Shown piece by piece: positions 27,701 through 42,700 of a stretch of 64,000 nt of DNA; position 1 is the stretch's first letter, and each line of letters begins with the position of its first letter. The DNA lies in the NCBI GenBank assembly GCA_008360975.2, contig CM039196.1, positions 3,658,001 through 3,722,000 on the forward strand, read 5' to 3'. Origin of the DNA: Lichenostomus cassidix (taxonomy: Eukaryota > Chordata > Aves > Passeriformes > Meliphagidae). A program made the position numbers and the translations under genes. Below the pieces are notes generated by a model. It was given only the letters and a program-made list of their open reading frames with translations, was not told the origin of the DNA and did no database searches.

Positions 27701-30700
27701 GATGGATTCAAGCAGGAAAAGAGGCCAAAGGCAGATTTACTTTTATCAAAATGCATTTTACTTACAGGCACAGTTGAAAGAAGCCTTTGAAAGTCATCTT
27801 TAGATACAGTTTGGCACTTGGTGATTAAGACACAAGATTCTCGGACAACAATCTTGAGGATGTAGTGCAAGAGCTCATCATTGAGTCTTCAAAAGAGGCA
27901 AGAGAGGTGGAAAACGTTCATCATTAATTATTGTGCATTTCGCACAGCTCAGCTCACTCTGCAAGCTGGATCCCAGATTCTGGGAAACCTAAATGAGGAT
28001 CTGTTCAACTTCAAATTCAGACACAAAAATTCAAGCCTGAAATGTTTAACAAGTGCAACAGATTTCCAGGGATTTGTGCTGCTCTAAATCTGTGATTTCT
28101 CATGGCTGCTAAAAAAGACTCCTCCCAACTTGAACAGCTACTTGAGACTGACAGTTTTACTGCTGGAAAGCCACCCAATGGAGTGATTTGCAAAGAGATG
28201 CCATAAAATTATATTTATGAAATTATCATTCATATTAATCACGGACATGGCAAGAAACAAGGAATCCCAAACTGAGTTTGTGGACAGAAGTCTCTAAAAT
28301 TTGCCCTAAAACATCAAATCTCTCTCCCTCATCTTGATGAAATCTCCCCACAGACACAAACATTTCAGGTCACACTGCAGGAACACATCAAGCAATTCCA
28401 GCAGAAATTCCTGCAAGTTCACCTCAAGCAAATAACAGAAAAATCCACTATAACTGGGGAGGCTTTTTACCTATAATGATCATCATCTTCACTTCCAAAT
28501 CTGTTGTTCTGCAGCTGCTCAGCTAAATTAGTCAGGATAACATCCCGGAGCTGGGAGAGGCCACTGTTCCTCTCTCCTAAAAAGGAAATAAAGAACTTTT
28601 GCAAAGCAGCATTTTACAGAACTGATTTTTATTTCCCCTGCTATGTCATTTAACACAGAGCACAGCTTAGGAACTGTTCTCCCTCCAGAGCTTGAAATGT
28701 ACTTTGATTTTTTTGCTCTTTGTTAGAAAAACCCCACTCTCACCTGGTAACAAGACATTCTCACCTTCAGTTAAGACCAATTTCAATAAATTATTGATTT
28801 CTGCTTCTCCAGGATACAGGATATTTAAACCAGAGCTAAGGAAAAAAATAAAACCATAAATTACTTGACGGATTTAGAAGTGAACAAAACCATTTCAATG
28901 GACATGTGACAAATGGCACCACAGACTCTCAGCTTAGCATCTGATGGAACATTTACAGTGACTGTGGAAAGGCTTAGGAGAACATCCTCCAGATTTTAAC
29001 ATCAATATTAGGAAAAATGCAGCTGTTTTCTCCAGGAATCTCTTGTAATGAATTATATTTTATTGTTGAGGTCCCAAAGCTTCTCCAAGAGCTATTTGCT
29101 TCCCTCTGGAAAACTCCCCATTAATCACTTGCACATAGGGCAGCACAGTCAGTTTGTTAAGAAACAGATGTCAGGAAAAATGATGATGGCTCAGAAAAGA
29201 ACTCCAAAAACTCTGGTGATGGGTAAGAGCTGAGGCTTGTCTGTGACCAGAGCAATGGAAAATACAAATAAAATAATCAAGGAATCACTACTGCTGCAGT
29301 TTTTGTACTTCTTGAAGACTGGATCTATAGAAGTCTTAGTTTAAGCTACACAGAAGCTTCTGGAAGGAGTATTTCAGGAACACCCCAGCTTGGCAGAAAC
29401 ATTCCAGGTGGAGATTTTCTCCCTCTAACTGGTGATGAACTCTGTCCTTTCTATATTAATTTCCCCATCAGGATCACAATCACTTCAAAGGAACACTTCA
29501 TGCCTGTCTGAAGTACTGAAATCATTATGCAACTTTTCCATTTCCTTTCCCTCTTCTTTTTCAGTAACACTTTCACAGAAAAGAAAACTGGGATGTTTTT
29601 CAGCCTCACACTGAGAGCAGAGATTATTGCAGCTTCCTTCCCTCTGGCTCATGCTGATCCACTCTGATAGAAAGCTCAGGAGAAGTTATCACACACTGCC
29701 AGCTACCTTTGAGGGTTACACTGGCATCAGAATCCCTCAGGGAGAAAACAGGAGGAAGGAAACATCATGCAATCCCCACCTTGGAGCTGTTTACAAGTCA
29801 CTGGAATACACAGGGTAAAACAGGTGACAGGAGTCACTTTTCCCTGTCAGAAGGGAGGTCCCTGAAAATGCCAGGGAATCCTCCTAAGCCACACTACTCT
29901 CCTTCACTCAGAGTTGCACAGAGCCACAGAGATTTGGAATGTTGTGATTCACACCGGGAAAATGTAGGTTGATCTTCAGAGGATTTAGTTCTCAACCTCT
30001 GGAGCACCTTCCCACTGGAAAGCAGGTTCTGTTTGTTCTTGGCACATTGGAGCCAGCATTCCTTGGCCCTGAGATTTCCATTATCTCCTTTTCAGGACAT
30101 ATAACCACACTTTTTTTTTTTTTCCCTGGGCCTTCATGCTCAGAGCATTCCTCAAGTATTATTAATCCCTCAAGTATTATTAATTCTGCTTCTCCTGATG
30201 TTCCTTTTGCCCAGGAAAACTCCAGTGCTGTCAGTTAAAACTCTGATGTAACAGCTGCCAACACCAGCTTTGCCTTTTCCAGAACACCAAGGAGCTATGG
30301 AAACTAACTAAGGAACTCATTCAAGAAAACTTTGCTTGAATTTAGTAACTGTTTTATAATAAACATTAAAAAACTCCTTAAGAAAGCAAGTGAAAAAGAA
30401 GCAAATTAAAAGTATAGAAAGTAATTGCTACCTGTTATTTCATCACGACAAATACATTGTATTTCTCTTCTTCCACAGATACAAACTGTAATAATTTTAT
30501 ATTATGCCTTAAAATCCATCACACTAAATTTTATCATATTAATTTAAAATTAAACTCAATACAAGTTGAACGTTAATCTGTCACTACATTTCAAACAAAC
30601 TAAAATCTAAATTAAATTGAACTTGATAAAACAGATATTCACCTAATAGCCAGACAAACTTCCTTCTGGATTTCAGAGCAGATCTGATCCCTTGGGGCCA

Positions 30701-33700
30701 TCAGTAACTGCCACAGTAACAGGCCAGACCTTCTGACAATATCTCTGTTCCTTTCAGTTTGGGGGCTGAAGAAAAATTTAAAAACCACCTAAGAAAAATT
30801 AAATACAACAATATTAATATTAAAAATATAAACACTACTTACATTAACTTATTTTCTGCAGTCAGATTCTCAAACTATTTGTGTGAGTCTAGAAATCTGA
30901 AAGTCAGAATCAGATTTTAAATCCAAAAATGGGGGTGGAAATAGAAAAAAGGAAGGAAATAACTTCTTTGGGTTTTATTTTAATTTCTACAGGTAGAGAT
31001 TATACTTAAATTAGGGCTCTTAAATGAGTATATAAAATATTGCAAAAGCCACCGCTAAATCAACCTCCATTAAATGGATTACAATGGAGGAAAAAAAAAA
31101 AGAAATTAAATAAAAATTAAACCAGCAGTTGCCTGCATTCCAAACCAAATTTTTTATTTTCCAATGTGCATTTTGAAGTCCATTTCAGATGTCTGTACCT
31201 GGAAGACAACGAGGATGCAGCGGATGATGCAGGTGTCTCCATTGACCATGGCCTTCTCCATAATGTCACAGATGCTGCTCAGGTGATGAGCTTCAATGGG
31301 ATGCTGCTTGCCCAAGAAATTGCTGATGGGGAGGTTGCTGCTGGCTGCCAGGAGGTTGAGCTGGTGGATGCACATGGCACCAACATGGTGCAGTAACTGG
31401 TTAATGACCTCGTTTGTGGTTGTTGCATCCCCTGGAAGGACAAGAGTTCAAATGCTGTCTGTGAACAATGCTGTTCAAATGCTGTCTGTCTCTTAAATCA
31501 AAGCTAAACCATGACCAATATTTACAACTCTTTCCAGGAATGAACTCAGCTTCTACCAGAAAGCTTTCAAGGCAGCTTCTGTCTGTTTATTGTCTGATAT
31601 TCATCTGTTTCACTTCCCCTTGGCACAAAGTGCTGGCTTGGGGGTTCCTCTCACCTTTGGGCTCTGCGATGACATGACTCACTCCCAGCCTCTGGCACAC
31701 ACAGTGGAATGCCTGGTTCCCAGGATTGCACCACTGATCAATATAATCATTGGAGCACGTCCAGATCATGTTATTCATTGTATCATAACAGGCACCTAAG
31801 AGAAGGAAAATACTTCACACATCAGTTTGGAAGAAAACCAGACTGAAGCATCTTTATAGGTGATGTAAATCCAAACCATTTTTGCTTTAGAAGTTTATAA
31901 AATTTCACCACAGGCATGCAACCCCACCCACTGCAGAGCTGCTGACTGCAAATTCAGGCCCAGATGGATGATTTAGAACCCCAGGATCTGCAATATTCCT
32001 TACCAAGCCCTGGCACCAGAGCCCCCCGTCCGAGCGAGCTGCCTGCAGCATCGATGAGATCTGCCCTGCTGGTGAACTGCCCATCCGAGATGTTGAACAC
32101 CAGGCTGGAAGCAAGAACTACACAGAAACACAGCTCCAATCAATTCCTGAGAAGTTTATTGCATTTCAGCCAGCCAAGGATTCCCAATCTGCCACAAGTG
32201 GCTGTGACTTACTTTTTAAGGAGGACAAAGCGCTGGTGCCCCCGAAGAGCGAGCGTGTGGCTGAGCTGCCCGAGCCCCCCGGGGGTGGCACCAGCATCAC
32301 CAGGTATGTCCCACACGTGTAGATTGGGGTCTTCCTCAGCATCTTCAGGGGCAGCCCACAGCTCGTGTTGGCAGCTGCAACAGGGAGAGGAAAAAGTCAC
32401 AAAACTGCATTTCTGCAGAACAAGGCAGAGCTCTACTCAGGGCTTCAAAGGAATCAGTGTTAGAAGCTGTGTTAAGAAGCTTCTGTAGAATTCCAGAATG
32501 GTTTGGGTGGGAAGGGAGCTTGAAGATCATCCCATTCCAACCTCATGGACAGGGATACCTTCCATGAGACCAGGCTGCTCAGAGCTTCATGAACCTGGCC
32601 TTGAGCATTTCCAGGGATGGGGCACCCACAACTTCTCTGTGGAGGAATGGCCTCCCAATCCCACACACTGAGCATCAGTCCCCACAAGGTTACAAAGAGT
32701 TTTACAGGTTATTCAACCAAAGAAATTGGCTTCAAAATAAAATAAATAAAAAATAATGTATAATCAAAACTATTAAGAATTGTAGGGTGATAATTATATT
32801 GATAGCACTTGGAGACAAATTATCTCTTCACATGCAGAGATCACTTGAGAATCACTATGCATTTACTATTTTAAGTTCTTCTGCTCCTCATGAAACGTAG
32901 ACAGCCCAAATGATCTCCCCCCTGCAACAGCTGATCAACACTTTTTGAGTGCTGACTCAAGAATTAGCCAAGAATAGCCACTTACTCTCCTTTTTCTGAA
33001 GCACTTGAGTTGTTAAATGGCAAAACACAACCTTTAAAATAGCTCTCCAACCTAACTCCTTGCCAAATTCCCTGGAAGCAGAGCTATTTCATGTATAATT
33101 TATTTTTATGGAAATACTTTCAATTGTTTCAAATCGAAGAAAGATAACTCATGTACTTGGGAAGGAAGAAGAGAAATAATTCAAGATAAACTGAATAAAT
33201 TCTTGAGACCAATCTTACAAAGCTCCAGATCATCCTGAAAGCCATCAGTGCAGTTCATTCAAGATTCCCTCATTAACTTGGGCTGTTTCCATAAAAGAAT
33301 ACCCAAACATTGTGCAGATGACTTCAGAAAAGTGTGAAATCACCTCAGATTTGTAATATTCCAGTGACTCATGAAGCAATAGCTCTATTTTCTAACCTGC
33401 AGGCCATTTTTACACACCAATTAGAAGCCCAGTTGAGCTGCCAGCAGAGAAATGCAATTATCAGATTCCCCAAACTTGTTCAATAATGGAATTGGAAAAG
33501 GGTGCTACAAGCATTCTTCCCATTTTCCATTCCTTAACTTTCCTCACAATCCTACTTCAGCAAAGGAACTGATAATTCCAGCGTTAAGCAAATACTGTGC
33601 GGATCTTCCAAATACATCTTTGGGGGAAAATACACACTTTTTTTTTTTTTTAAACCTGTCCTAAGAGGTCAGTAACAACCAGGATGGATGCTGTGTGTGC

Positions 33701-36700
33701 TAAGAAATGAAGAGTAAAGCGTTTCTGACCTGCCTGGTCCTCCTTGAGGGTGTTGGAGATGGTGGAGCCCGTGAGAGCGGCGAGGGTGGCCGAGGGGGAG
33801 GCGCGGTATCGGGACAGGCGGCTCAGCAGCATCTCATTGATGCTCTTGGCAGATTCCCCCTCTTTCCTCATCAGGATAATTCTTTCCTGCAGAGGATTTG
33901 CTATACAAATGCCATTTTCTACCTGGTAAGATGGGGGGGAGGAAAATACTTTAGATGTTGCAATCCACAGGTGAGAGATCACCTGAACTGAGCTGTAAAA
34001 TTAACCATCACAATGTATCAGGTAGGGATACAAAGTGAAACTGTGCTGACAGAAGCTCTTGCAAAAATAAAAGTTCTGAAAGCAAGACAGGAGTATTTGT
34101 TTTGCTTGTGACTTTGTGGTTCAATACAATAATTATATTAAAGATAAAAAAAGATATCTAATATCTTTGAGATATTTAATTGAATATCTTCTATTTATGC
34201 CTGTTACAAGACAGAGCTGCTTGTCATATACTTGAATTTATTTAGGAAACTCTACTTAAAAATATATAACCCTCTTGAATTTTCTTAGTGGTGTTTCACT
34301 TGCAAATCATTTGGCTTGAAACCATTTTCCAGCTGAAAGTTGGAAAAATTATTTCCTCAGACCATGATATCTTCAGGGGATGTTTTACTGCAGATTGCAT
34401 CTCTTAATGAAGATGTGACTTAGAGTGTTAGGGATTTTCCACAAGTTGTACTACTACAGCCTCCCAATTCCAGCTCCACCATCCCACTCCATCCTCCTCT
34501 GCTGAGCAGAAATGCAGACATAAAAAAAACATTTTATGCTACAAGAGAACTCACATTGCTAAATATAATAATCCTCTGGAGATGGAATTGGACAATTCAC
34601 CTTCTGCTCAGTTATTTCACATAAATCCATTCAGATCACGCCCATAAATATCCAAACCTAATATGTCAATTAGCAAATGCTGATATTTAATTAAACTGGA
34701 GTCATGCTATCGACATCAGGCATAGAAAACACACGGTTTGCTTACTATGATTTCAAAAATATCCATAAAGACAGAGTGGCCTTTGGGGGTTTTTTCATTG
34801 AGGCTTGCAGGAGACCAAATCCAGTAGAAAAAGGTGCCATCTGAAGAAAGATGCACGGTGGTCATAGTGCTGCCAACTGGGAAGTGATTTACTGGCATTG
34901 GGATTATCTGACATACCTATGAGACAGAGAGCATCTTAACAGGTCTGATTTTGCAGTTTGGCCTTACAAGTATGAACAGTATGAAAAACAAATAGAGATC
35001 AAATGCAGTTAGTGCAGAAGAGGCTTAATATTGGACTTAGTAGTAGCATTGCATTGATTTATTACCAACAGCTATTCTGTGATATTTGCCAAATATCCAA
35101 ACCAGCTCATGCATCTCAAATTTAACCTATCTAAAAATAAAAGGATCAACCCCTCTCTAATGATGGAGAACAAACCCACAGCACCACAAGGAAAATACAC
35201 ATCCTATTGAGTCACCTACTTTCTGCAACTTCTTTCAAACATTGCTTGAAACTTGAGAATAAAAGGGGAATATAAAGATTCTCAGTTTCAGGAAACACAC
35301 ACTGGACATAAATATGCATATCCATCCTTAAAACCACAGCAGGAAAAACCTGAAAGTAAACAAACTACCCCAGTTTTACAAAGGGCAATAGTTGTTCTGT
35401 GGAACAGAAACTTCAACAATAAAATGACTTAAAAGCTAAAATGTGTGTGATTCATTCAGCCTGTTTTCTTCCTGCCCCATAACCCAGTCCCCTTTACCTG
35501 TAGGGTATGTTGATCCACAAGCTGGAACAGGTAGTGAGGTTTGCTATCAAAGGACACAGGCCGATGGAGGAGTTTGCCGTTGCCAAAAGCCACCCAGCCC
35601 GTCTCCAGCTCCTCATTCCGGCAGTACACAAACCCCCTGGAAAAAAAAACCCACCAGGATTTTCAAACTCCTTAAACCCTGCCCTGTTTCTTTGGGTTTT
35701 TTGGTTTTTTTTTCAAATAACTCGCAACCACAGCGTTGAACTTTGACTGAACTTATATTCAAGTCAGCGATTTTTGTTGTGAAAGGCTTGAAGGGTAAAA
35801 AGCCTCGTGGTTTTCAAGCAGTGAAGAAGCAAGGAGGTACAGTGAGTCACAGCTGCACTAATTACTTAATGAATGACATAATTAGCAAACAAATACTCAC
35901 AAACTCAGCTATAAATAAAAAGTCACAAAACTGGTCTGTAGTATATCCCTCTCAGCAAAGAATCAACCAACTTAGCAGACATTAAAAAATAAAATCAAAT
36001 CTAAAATTCTGCTGCTGTGGAGGTTGAGCTAGTGGCCTACAGAGGACCCTTCCAACTTCAATTGTTCTTTAATTTTAGAGAAAACACACTCAAGAATTTT
36101 TGATAAGAAAACCAACACATTAAAATAGCATTTAATGAAAATTCACAAGATGATGGAATCACAGACTGGTTTGGGCTGAGAAGGACCTTAGAAATCATCT
36201 CCTTCCAAGTTCCATGTGCCTCCAGTCTTGCTACTCCAAACTGAGAGAGGTTCCCCACAACAGGAACTTTTGGGTTTAAGCAGCTGTGCAGAACAGCCAA
36301 TACTGAAGTGTCCCTTACCTCAGAGTTCCATGCAGTCCTGATCCCAGTTTGCTAATTCCTCTGCCCACGGAATTGGTTGTGTACAGATAGAGCCCATCAG
36401 CTGCAAGGCACCGGCCTAGGTCTGCATCTGGAGCAGCAGGGAGGACAGACAGAGAGCACCTCTGTAACATTCCAGCTGGGAATTCTCCCTGGGCCTTACA
36501 CCCCATGGAAATCAGCACATGCCCATGGCAGATCACTTCCAAATATTTTTGAACACTGAATTTATTATTTGGTGTTCTAAGAGCTGCTGGAATACAGGCA
36601 CAGCCCAAGAGGCACAGTGGTTTCTTCACGTCTCTTTCAAGCTTTAGAGGTGCCCAGATGGTCTAACAGAGTGTGAGAGGGAAGAAAAATCTAATATTGA

Positions 36701-39700
36701 GCCTTGATCTAATTTCTGCCACAACTCCAAGATTCTCCTAAAGCTGCTCAGCAGATCCTTCCACCTCTGAACACTTCAATTAAGACAAAATGTATTTGAA
36801 ACACAGAGCAGTAATTATTAATAATCAAGATGTGATATATGAGTCCAGTCAATCTATTGAAGTTCACAGGATCTCAACACTCAGCTAGGGAAGGAAAAAT
36901 TCCATTCACCCTCTTGCCTAAACACCTAAAAAGAGATATCTCCAATAAATCTGCAAGAAGCCTAAAATGACAACTCAAATTTTTCAATTCCTATGGATTG
37001 CACTAAATGTGGTCAAAGCTTAAACTAATATTTCTAAAACCATTTGAACTCTTATTTATTGCAAAAACAGTAACCAAACAAAGCAGCGAAAATGGAGAAT
37101 GAATGGAGGGAAAGAAATAACAAAACAAAGCATTAAAAAAAGAACTTCAAAACCAACAGGGTAGAAACAAAAGCAGAATAGGGAAGGGGGGAAAAAAACA
37201 ATGAACTTGTACTTCTAAAAATAAACCTGCTGTGCCACTGATAGCTGGCTATTGAATACAGGGATACTGGACTGGGCAGTGATTATGTTCACTGAGGGCC
37301 TAATGAAGGGATAATATCCGAACTCTGTTTGACCCCTCTGAAAAATTCTCACTGGAGTCAGGGAGGGTCACTGGATCAACTGCTTTGGATTGGTTCCTAC
37401 AACCTGATAATTTAAACAAGCAGCTGCTCTTCAGCAACCAAAAAACAGTATTTTGTGAGCCCCAATGCTAAAGCTTTAAATTAATCTTCAAACAATTATC
37501 AACACTAAAAGCATCCTGTCCTCCCCTGCTAAAAGTGACAGGGATGAAATAATTCACCTTTATTTTCACTGCTGGCACCAGTGTTGGCATCAGGGGCAGG
37601 TAACATGTCCTCAAAGCCCCAGGACACGATGTGCTTCCCTCCAAGCAGGCAGGAGGGGGATCCAGGACCTCCCTCCAAAAGCAACAACCTTTAAGCAGAA
37701 AATAAAATAAAATTCATAAAGAATAGTGGTAGCAAAAAGTAGCTAAATTAAAAGTTAAGACGAAGATGTATTTGAAGTAATTATTCTGTCAGAGTTCATA
37801 AGCCACTTAAAGGAATTATCATTATTTAATGGAAAAAACCAAAAACATAACACCCAAAACCCAATCAATGCTTTTAGATTTGATTTTCTAATGTCTTCTG
37901 CACATGACTGAATCCCAGTCTGTCCTAAAGCTTTCAATAACTCTAAAGCCTTTTAATCACTTTTAAAGACATTCCTCCCTACACGCCCTTAACGTGTTTT
38001 CAGAGCTGCTGGAAAAATCTACAAGGAGAAAAGTCACTACAAACCTGTAGAGAACATCAGCCACAGGCAGGGACCCCAGCTCAGTCTGTTTCTGTAATAG
38101 ATGCACTGTATGAACAAAGGTTTTCAGCGACCCTCTAAAAGGACAAGAAAAACATGAATTAAAGATGTCTATTGAAGCCAGACTGAACACACACAACAGC
38201 AGCCATGGAGAACACTCAAAACCACAAGAGAATGGCCAAGATATGTCATCAGCTTCTTTTCTAATTGGCATCTCTTTCCTGGAGATTTTCATTCTTTGGG
38301 GAGAAAGTAGAAGGAGGAACAGAGGGGGACAGAATGCTGGGGAACCTCCTGCCTAAATTCCACCTTTTTTTTTTTAAGGAGGCTGAAGCCCCAGGCAAGG
38401 AAGCAGAGCAGCAGCCATGGGTTGGGTCATCAACAACAGGTCCATAAAGGCAATCCAGACAGCTGATAAACACCTCAGCCTTGCTCCTGAGACAGCTCTT
38501 TCAGGATTCCTTGTAGCTGATGAATCACATTTAGACCTCCAATGAACCTGTGGGTCTTCCTGTGATGAGCCCCAATGTGAGCAAGGGCTGCACTCCCAGC
38601 TAGAGATGCCTTTCCTGACTCAGATAGAAAAGATCAGACTCATCCATTTCTTAGCGAGATTCTGCTTGCTTTTCACAGAATCATGGAATATCCTGAGCTG
38701 GAAGGGACCACAGGGGTCATCATCCAGCTCGTGGTCCTGCACAGACCCCCAGCAATCCCACCCTGTACATCCCTGGCAGTGCTGTCCAAACATTCCTGGA
38801 GCTCTGGCAGACTCAGGCTGTGCCCATTCCCTGGGGAGCCTGGACAGTGCCCAGCACCCTGTGGGGGAAGAAACTTTCCCTGATATCCAACCTATCCCCC
38901 CCTGGAACAGCTCCAGCCCTTCCCTGGGTCCTGTCCCTGCTCACAGAGAGCAGACTGGAGCTGCCCCTGCACTGTCCCTCTGAGGAAGCTGTGGATTGGG
39001 ATGAGGTCTCCCCTCACAACCCCAAATTCAGAAGATCCAGACACCTTTAAAAATACCTATTTTACAATTCCCATTTTAAAGGTCGGGGTCATTTTCTGAA
39101 AGACCTGATAGCTTTATTTCCAGGCGTTACAGCCCAGCTAAGTAGGAGAATTCTGGCTGTGTCTTAGGTCAGTTATAAACTGTTTTCTACACAAACACAA
39201 GTGATCAGTTGCAGAGATCCTTGCCCTGCACTCTGTTGAATCCAGCCTTTTCCTGTGAGCTCCCAAACTTTCCTCCTCTACACCCCAATCCGTTACCCCC
39301 AGGGACATCTTCAGCTCTTTGCTTTCACTGATAAACCTCAGCCTGGAGGAAACTGACACCAAACACATTAAAGCACCTCAATTAATTATTTAAAGCAATA
39401 TTTACCCTGTCGTTTTATTTTTAGCAATATGAAGCACCCAAGATTGCAACTAGGAATGTCAATAATGGTCTCATTTTGAAGATTTTTTTTTCTTCAACAT
39501 GACTTAGATATTTAAAAGAAAAGTGTGAGGCTTTTAGAGGTGAACAAAGCACAATGGGATATTTCAACTCTCTAAGCAATGCAAGACAGACTTGCAAAGA
39601 AAATATAAGATCAACCTGCAGTTCAAAAGATCTGTTTGAAATTTAGCTCAGCTGCAACAGAACATCCCTTATTTCCTGCAAATTGACATCTGGGGAAAAA

Positions 39701-42700
39701 AAAAAGAAATGAGATTGTGTTTATCAAATCCAATTTCTCTGAGCTATGTTCAAGTACATTGCCTTTCAGATAAGGCAGTTGTCAAGACAGAATAATTTGC
39801 CACATACCATAAATTTCTCATTGACTTCATTAAAACAAGTGCACTAGAAATTAAGTGGGTTTCGTTTGAATAAACCTTTTCCTAAAGCAAATGATGCCAT
39901 ATCCTGGGAACTCCAACATCTTAAATCAGGTTAAACATCACAGACAAGGCTGCAGCTTGAAGAAACATTCATGCCAATATTTCCAAAAGGCTACTTGTGA
40001 CTTTAGAGCCACAATCATGGGGCTTTGCTTGGGTAACCAAACCCCATCCTCTAAAAAAGTAGGTTTTGATTAAAAGCTATTATAGCCACTTTGTCCTCAA
40101 TCACCTGATGCCAAATCCATGCAGGACAAGGGGTATTTTAACCTACAATGGGTTGAACTTTTCACTGGCAACGAAAGAAAAAAATACCTCCAGACTTTTG
40201 AGAGACAACACTGAAATCAAATCTGAAAGGAATTGCCCTGAAACCTGGCAGTTCCACCTTCTCCAGCCAAATAAATGTGCACAAAGGGGCAGGACAAAGG
40301 GAAAAGGAGACAACTTTTCTCCCTGATAAACACATTTGGAACCATTCCTAGAGCAGCTCACTGCAGTGGAAGCAGCAATATGCACACGAGGCATTGCTAA
40401 CCCAGATCCTTCTGCTTTTGCATATGCTAAACACATGCAAAAAAGAAATGCTTAGCAGTTTCACCCTTTCCAAACCAATATTTAAACATTGGAAAGACTG
40501 GTGCAAGCTAAAAATAAGCATCACCAGTGCAGTCACATCATTTTTATTTGTTTCAATGGAACCAGACTACCACCATCAACCACAGCATTGCCCACAGGTG
40601 CTGGAATCACCATCATGGAAGGGTTCAAAAAATAGAGGAAGTGAAATTTGGGGACATGGTTAATGGTGAATAATGGCTGGACTTTGCCAAAGTTCCTTAA
40701 TTCTCTCTATTTTGCCAGTAAACTTCTGTGTATTTGTTTTGTATTTGATCTTGAGAAGATCTGGTTGGGTTTTCTCCTTGCACCAAACCAAAGGAACCTG
40801 AATTTAAGTATTTCCAGGGTGTTACATCCAACCTCAACCAATCCCACGGTTATCACGGAATTGTCATTCCAGCACAGCTCCCTTACCTTGCACAAGCCAA
40901 GGCAACCAAGGCAGCAGCAGCATTTTCCTTCTGCTTGTAGGGGATGTGCTGGCCGGAGGGCGCCGTGTCCTCCAGCCAGGAGCAGAGCAGGGACTCGATC
41001 CCGTTGAGGCAGTCGGCAGGCTCCTTGGTCAGGCTCAGCGGCTGGCAGTCCCGAAGGCAATTCAACAGCACCTCGGCAGTGATGTTACACAGGGAAGGGT
41101 CCGTTCTGCTCTGCGACTGGATCAGCGGGAACACCAGCAGCAGCCCCATGCGGGAGGTGAAGGGAGCCTGCTCCGGCTGCTGTAACAAGCCCTGGCGCTT
41201 GAGCAGGGCCAGCGCCTCCTCATCCCCGGAGCTCTCGCGGTCGTGCTGCTCCTCCAGGGCCAGCTGGCGCTGGGCGTTCCAGAGGCCCCGCAGGGCATTC
41301 AGCCTGTACTCCAGGAGCCGGGCGTACGCGTTGCTCTGGTTGCCACACACGGAGCGCAAGCGCTCCGCCAGCTCCGTCGGGTTCTTGGTCTCGAAGGTCA
41401 GGATCTGGAAAGGGAAAAGTGGGTATTTATAGAGGTTTTAAGGGAAAGGAAAAAAAAATCCCATATGGTTGCGGTGTGATTTTTTAGATCAGCTGTTCCC
41501 GACAGCAGATGGAGGGATATTATTTTTAATTTCTGGGAATGAATAAAGTTACACCAGAGGCCGAAGAACGGGCGAGTGGTGTTGTGCCCATCTCGGGATG
41601 AGGAGTGATGGCCATAAACTAAAACACATGGAATTCCACCTTAATGTGGGGAAGAACCTCTTCCCATGAAGGGTGGCAGAGCTCTGGGACCTGCTCTGGT
41701 GTGCAGTCTCCCTCTCTGGACATGTCCCTGTGTCACCTGCTCCAGGTGACCCTGCCATAGCTCCAGGAGACCCTGCCAAGGGATCTCCAGAGGTCCCTTC
41801 TCACCCCACTATTGTGGGATTCTTTAATCCCACTGTTGTGGGATTCTGTTCTAGCTGAGTCAGCATCCTCGCTAAACCCATCCTTGGAGGTTGCTGAGGG
41901 AGATTTTTAAACTCTCAATAAACAACAACAATAATACAGATTGTAAAGAAAAATACACACACAAAGGAGTAGCTTGGAAAATAAACACTCCCCTCCTCTG
42001 GAGATTTTTTCTGTAATCGAGGCAATTTTGCTAAAAACTTCAGAAGAACTCAGAGGCTGGAGGGTCCCAGGGGTTTAGAGCCCTTCTATGAAAACGGCTA
42101 GGTCACCAATATTGTGTAATAAGAATGTGCTTGCTCTAGTTTTGGAGCTCTTCAAATAAACAAACAAACAAACCAGTTCTCTCCAATTCACCAGGAATTC
42201 TATTACACTCTCTCCCTCCCCTGTTTTTTTCCCTCCTCAGTTTTATCATCTTGCACTCAGCTACACCTTTCTCAAAATACTTCCAGTCGCTGCCATAGCT
42301 GAAAACACTAAAAGTATCCTTCTCATCATTTCAGACAGAAGAAAGAGTCCTTTTTGGCACTTCTAAATAAAATTGGAGACAAAGTTGGAACAACAGAAGA
42401 CAAGTAAACCGTGACACAAAAACATATTTATGGTTTCGTATCCAGCCTGGTACTGCGAAACTCAGAATTTTAAGTACTTTACAGACAACTTTTCTCCCTC
42501 CAGCAAACAACAGCAGAGATCAGCAAAGTCACTTAAGCTGTGGCAAGCTCAAGGAAAGCCATGAGCCAAGCATTTTGTGATACTCTGGATCCAGTATCCA
42601 AAGGATTTGGTGTCCAAAGGGCTTCTGGCCACGTTCCAAAGTGCCTCATCTCATCCACCCCCAAACATAATCTTTGGCCCATCCTCATGCTGTAAAACTG

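Noticed and set aside
38135..40886. Possible additional exon in intron 2
   Set aside because: Exons 2 and 3 join cleanly in phase (ALACA-R-GSLKTF). Open frames in the intron lack paired splice sites and overlap CR1 sequence.
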